Below are positions 6,178 to 6,478 of a stretch of DNA of 6,478 nt, piece after piece (the first letter of the stretch is position 1; each line of letters starts with the position of its first letter). The notes beneath the pieces are model-generated. The model ran no database searches. It was not told where the DNA came from and saw nothing but the letters and a program-made list of their open reading frames with translations. A program made the position numbers and the translations under genes. This stretch comes from a bacterium (lineage in GTDB: Bacteria; SZUA-79; Acidulodesulfobacterales; Acidulodesulfobacteraceae). The stretch covers positions 1 to 6,478 of the forward strand of contig JAKAKF010000190.1 of the NCBI GenBank assembly GCA_021813595.1, given 5' to 3'.

Positions 6178-6478
6178 TCCTCATGCCCCCTTTTCATCAT
6201 TCCGCCCATTTCCGCTATGATATTTTTAGATGAAGACAGCGATTCGAATAATTTCTCCGGAACCGGTATCCCGGCGGACAGATAAATATTTTTTAAGAAA
6301 TTCCTGAAAATTTTTTCCATGGAAGACTGGGAAAACAGCGGACTGTCGTAACCAAGCCACCAGAACCAGTCGGAGCCTTCCGCCGCCATAAGATTTTTCA
6401 CGGCGGCTTTTATATTCTTTTCGTTAATAGTTCCTTTTTGGATGGAATCGGATAATGCGTTTTTAGCCTCGTTCAGCA
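6174..6478 (-). CDS. GH57 glycoside hydrolase, C-terminal end (partial)
   Basis: The frame is open from the window edge to the TGA at 6176-6174, giving 100 residues of a larger protein; the apparent GTG start at 6401 is an internal valine codon. The segment AAVKNLMAAEGSDWFWW is the hallmark near the C-terminus of bacterial GH57 enzymes of the roughly 700-residue amylase/amylopullulanase-like group. It is followed by a helical tail like theirs (FRNFLKNIYLSAGIPVPEKLF). In relatives the WW is usually followed by a YGDDH-like stretch; here it is LGYDSPLFSQ, so that part is diverged. The catalytic domain lies outside the window, so activity cannot be judged. Its 4-nt overlap with the next GH57 gene places both in one transcript and suggests a shared role in glycogen or maltodextrin turnover. 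Confidence 0.75.
   Translation of the reverse strand, partial: LNEAKNALSDSIQKGTINEKNIKAAVKNLMAAEGSDWFWWLGYDSPLFSQSSMEKIFRNFLKNIYLSAGIPVPEKLFESLSSSKNIIAEMGGMMKRGHEE

Noticed and set aside
6174..6401. A separate small 75-residue gene starting at GTG 6401
   Set aside because: The frame stays open to the window edge, and the sequence is the C-terminal end of a GH57 enzyme, so this is an internal codon of a truncated gene.

Overview
The window is AT-rich, densely coded bacterial DNA in which every convincing gene lies on the minus strand and reads from right to left. In transcription order it holds: the C-terminal end of a family-57 glycoside hydrolase (6478-6174, cut by the window edge); a complete second GH57 enzyme of the alpha-amylase/4-alpha-glucanotransferase type (6177-4015); an intergenic repeat element (about 4003-3829); glycogen synthase glgA (3765-2173); an O-antigen-ligase-like polytopic membrane protein (2158-779); a second copy of the repeat element (767-653); and the N-terminal part of a membrane sugar-1-phosphate transferase (610-1, cut by the other edge).

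The right half is a glycogen/alpha-glucan cassette. GlgA builds alpha-1,4-glucan from a nucleotide sugar, and the two GH57 proteins would trim, disproportionate or degrade it. The left half belongs to envelope or exopolysaccharide assembly: an initiating polyprenyl-phosphate sugar transferase and a ligase/polymerase-type membrane protein. The join is tight, since the ligase-like gene starts 14 nt after the glgA stop codon. The two GH57 genes overlap by 4 nt. Two runs of genes (GH57-GH57 and glgA-ligase) therefore look cotranscribed, and each run is followed by a copy of the same repeat element.

The ligase-like and phosphoglycosyltransferase genes suggest a Gram-negative bacterium. The GH57/GlgA pairing and AT-rich codon use would fit a deltaproteobacterium-like or similar anaerobic lineage, but this is inference and no marker gene is present to fix the taxonomy.

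The least ordinary feature is the repeat. Both copies have terminal arms that are themselves short hairpins, a 32-nt spacer with a conserved core, and a conserved right-hand tail outside the inverted repeat that ends 11 nt from the stop codon of the preceding gene. One copy has perfect 31-bp arms and an internal 58-bp tandem duplication. I see no CRISPR array, tRNA, rRNA, full insertion sequence or defence system. No gene-free stretch exceeds 300 bases; the two intergenic gaps (611-778 and 3766-4014) are largely filled by the repeat element.
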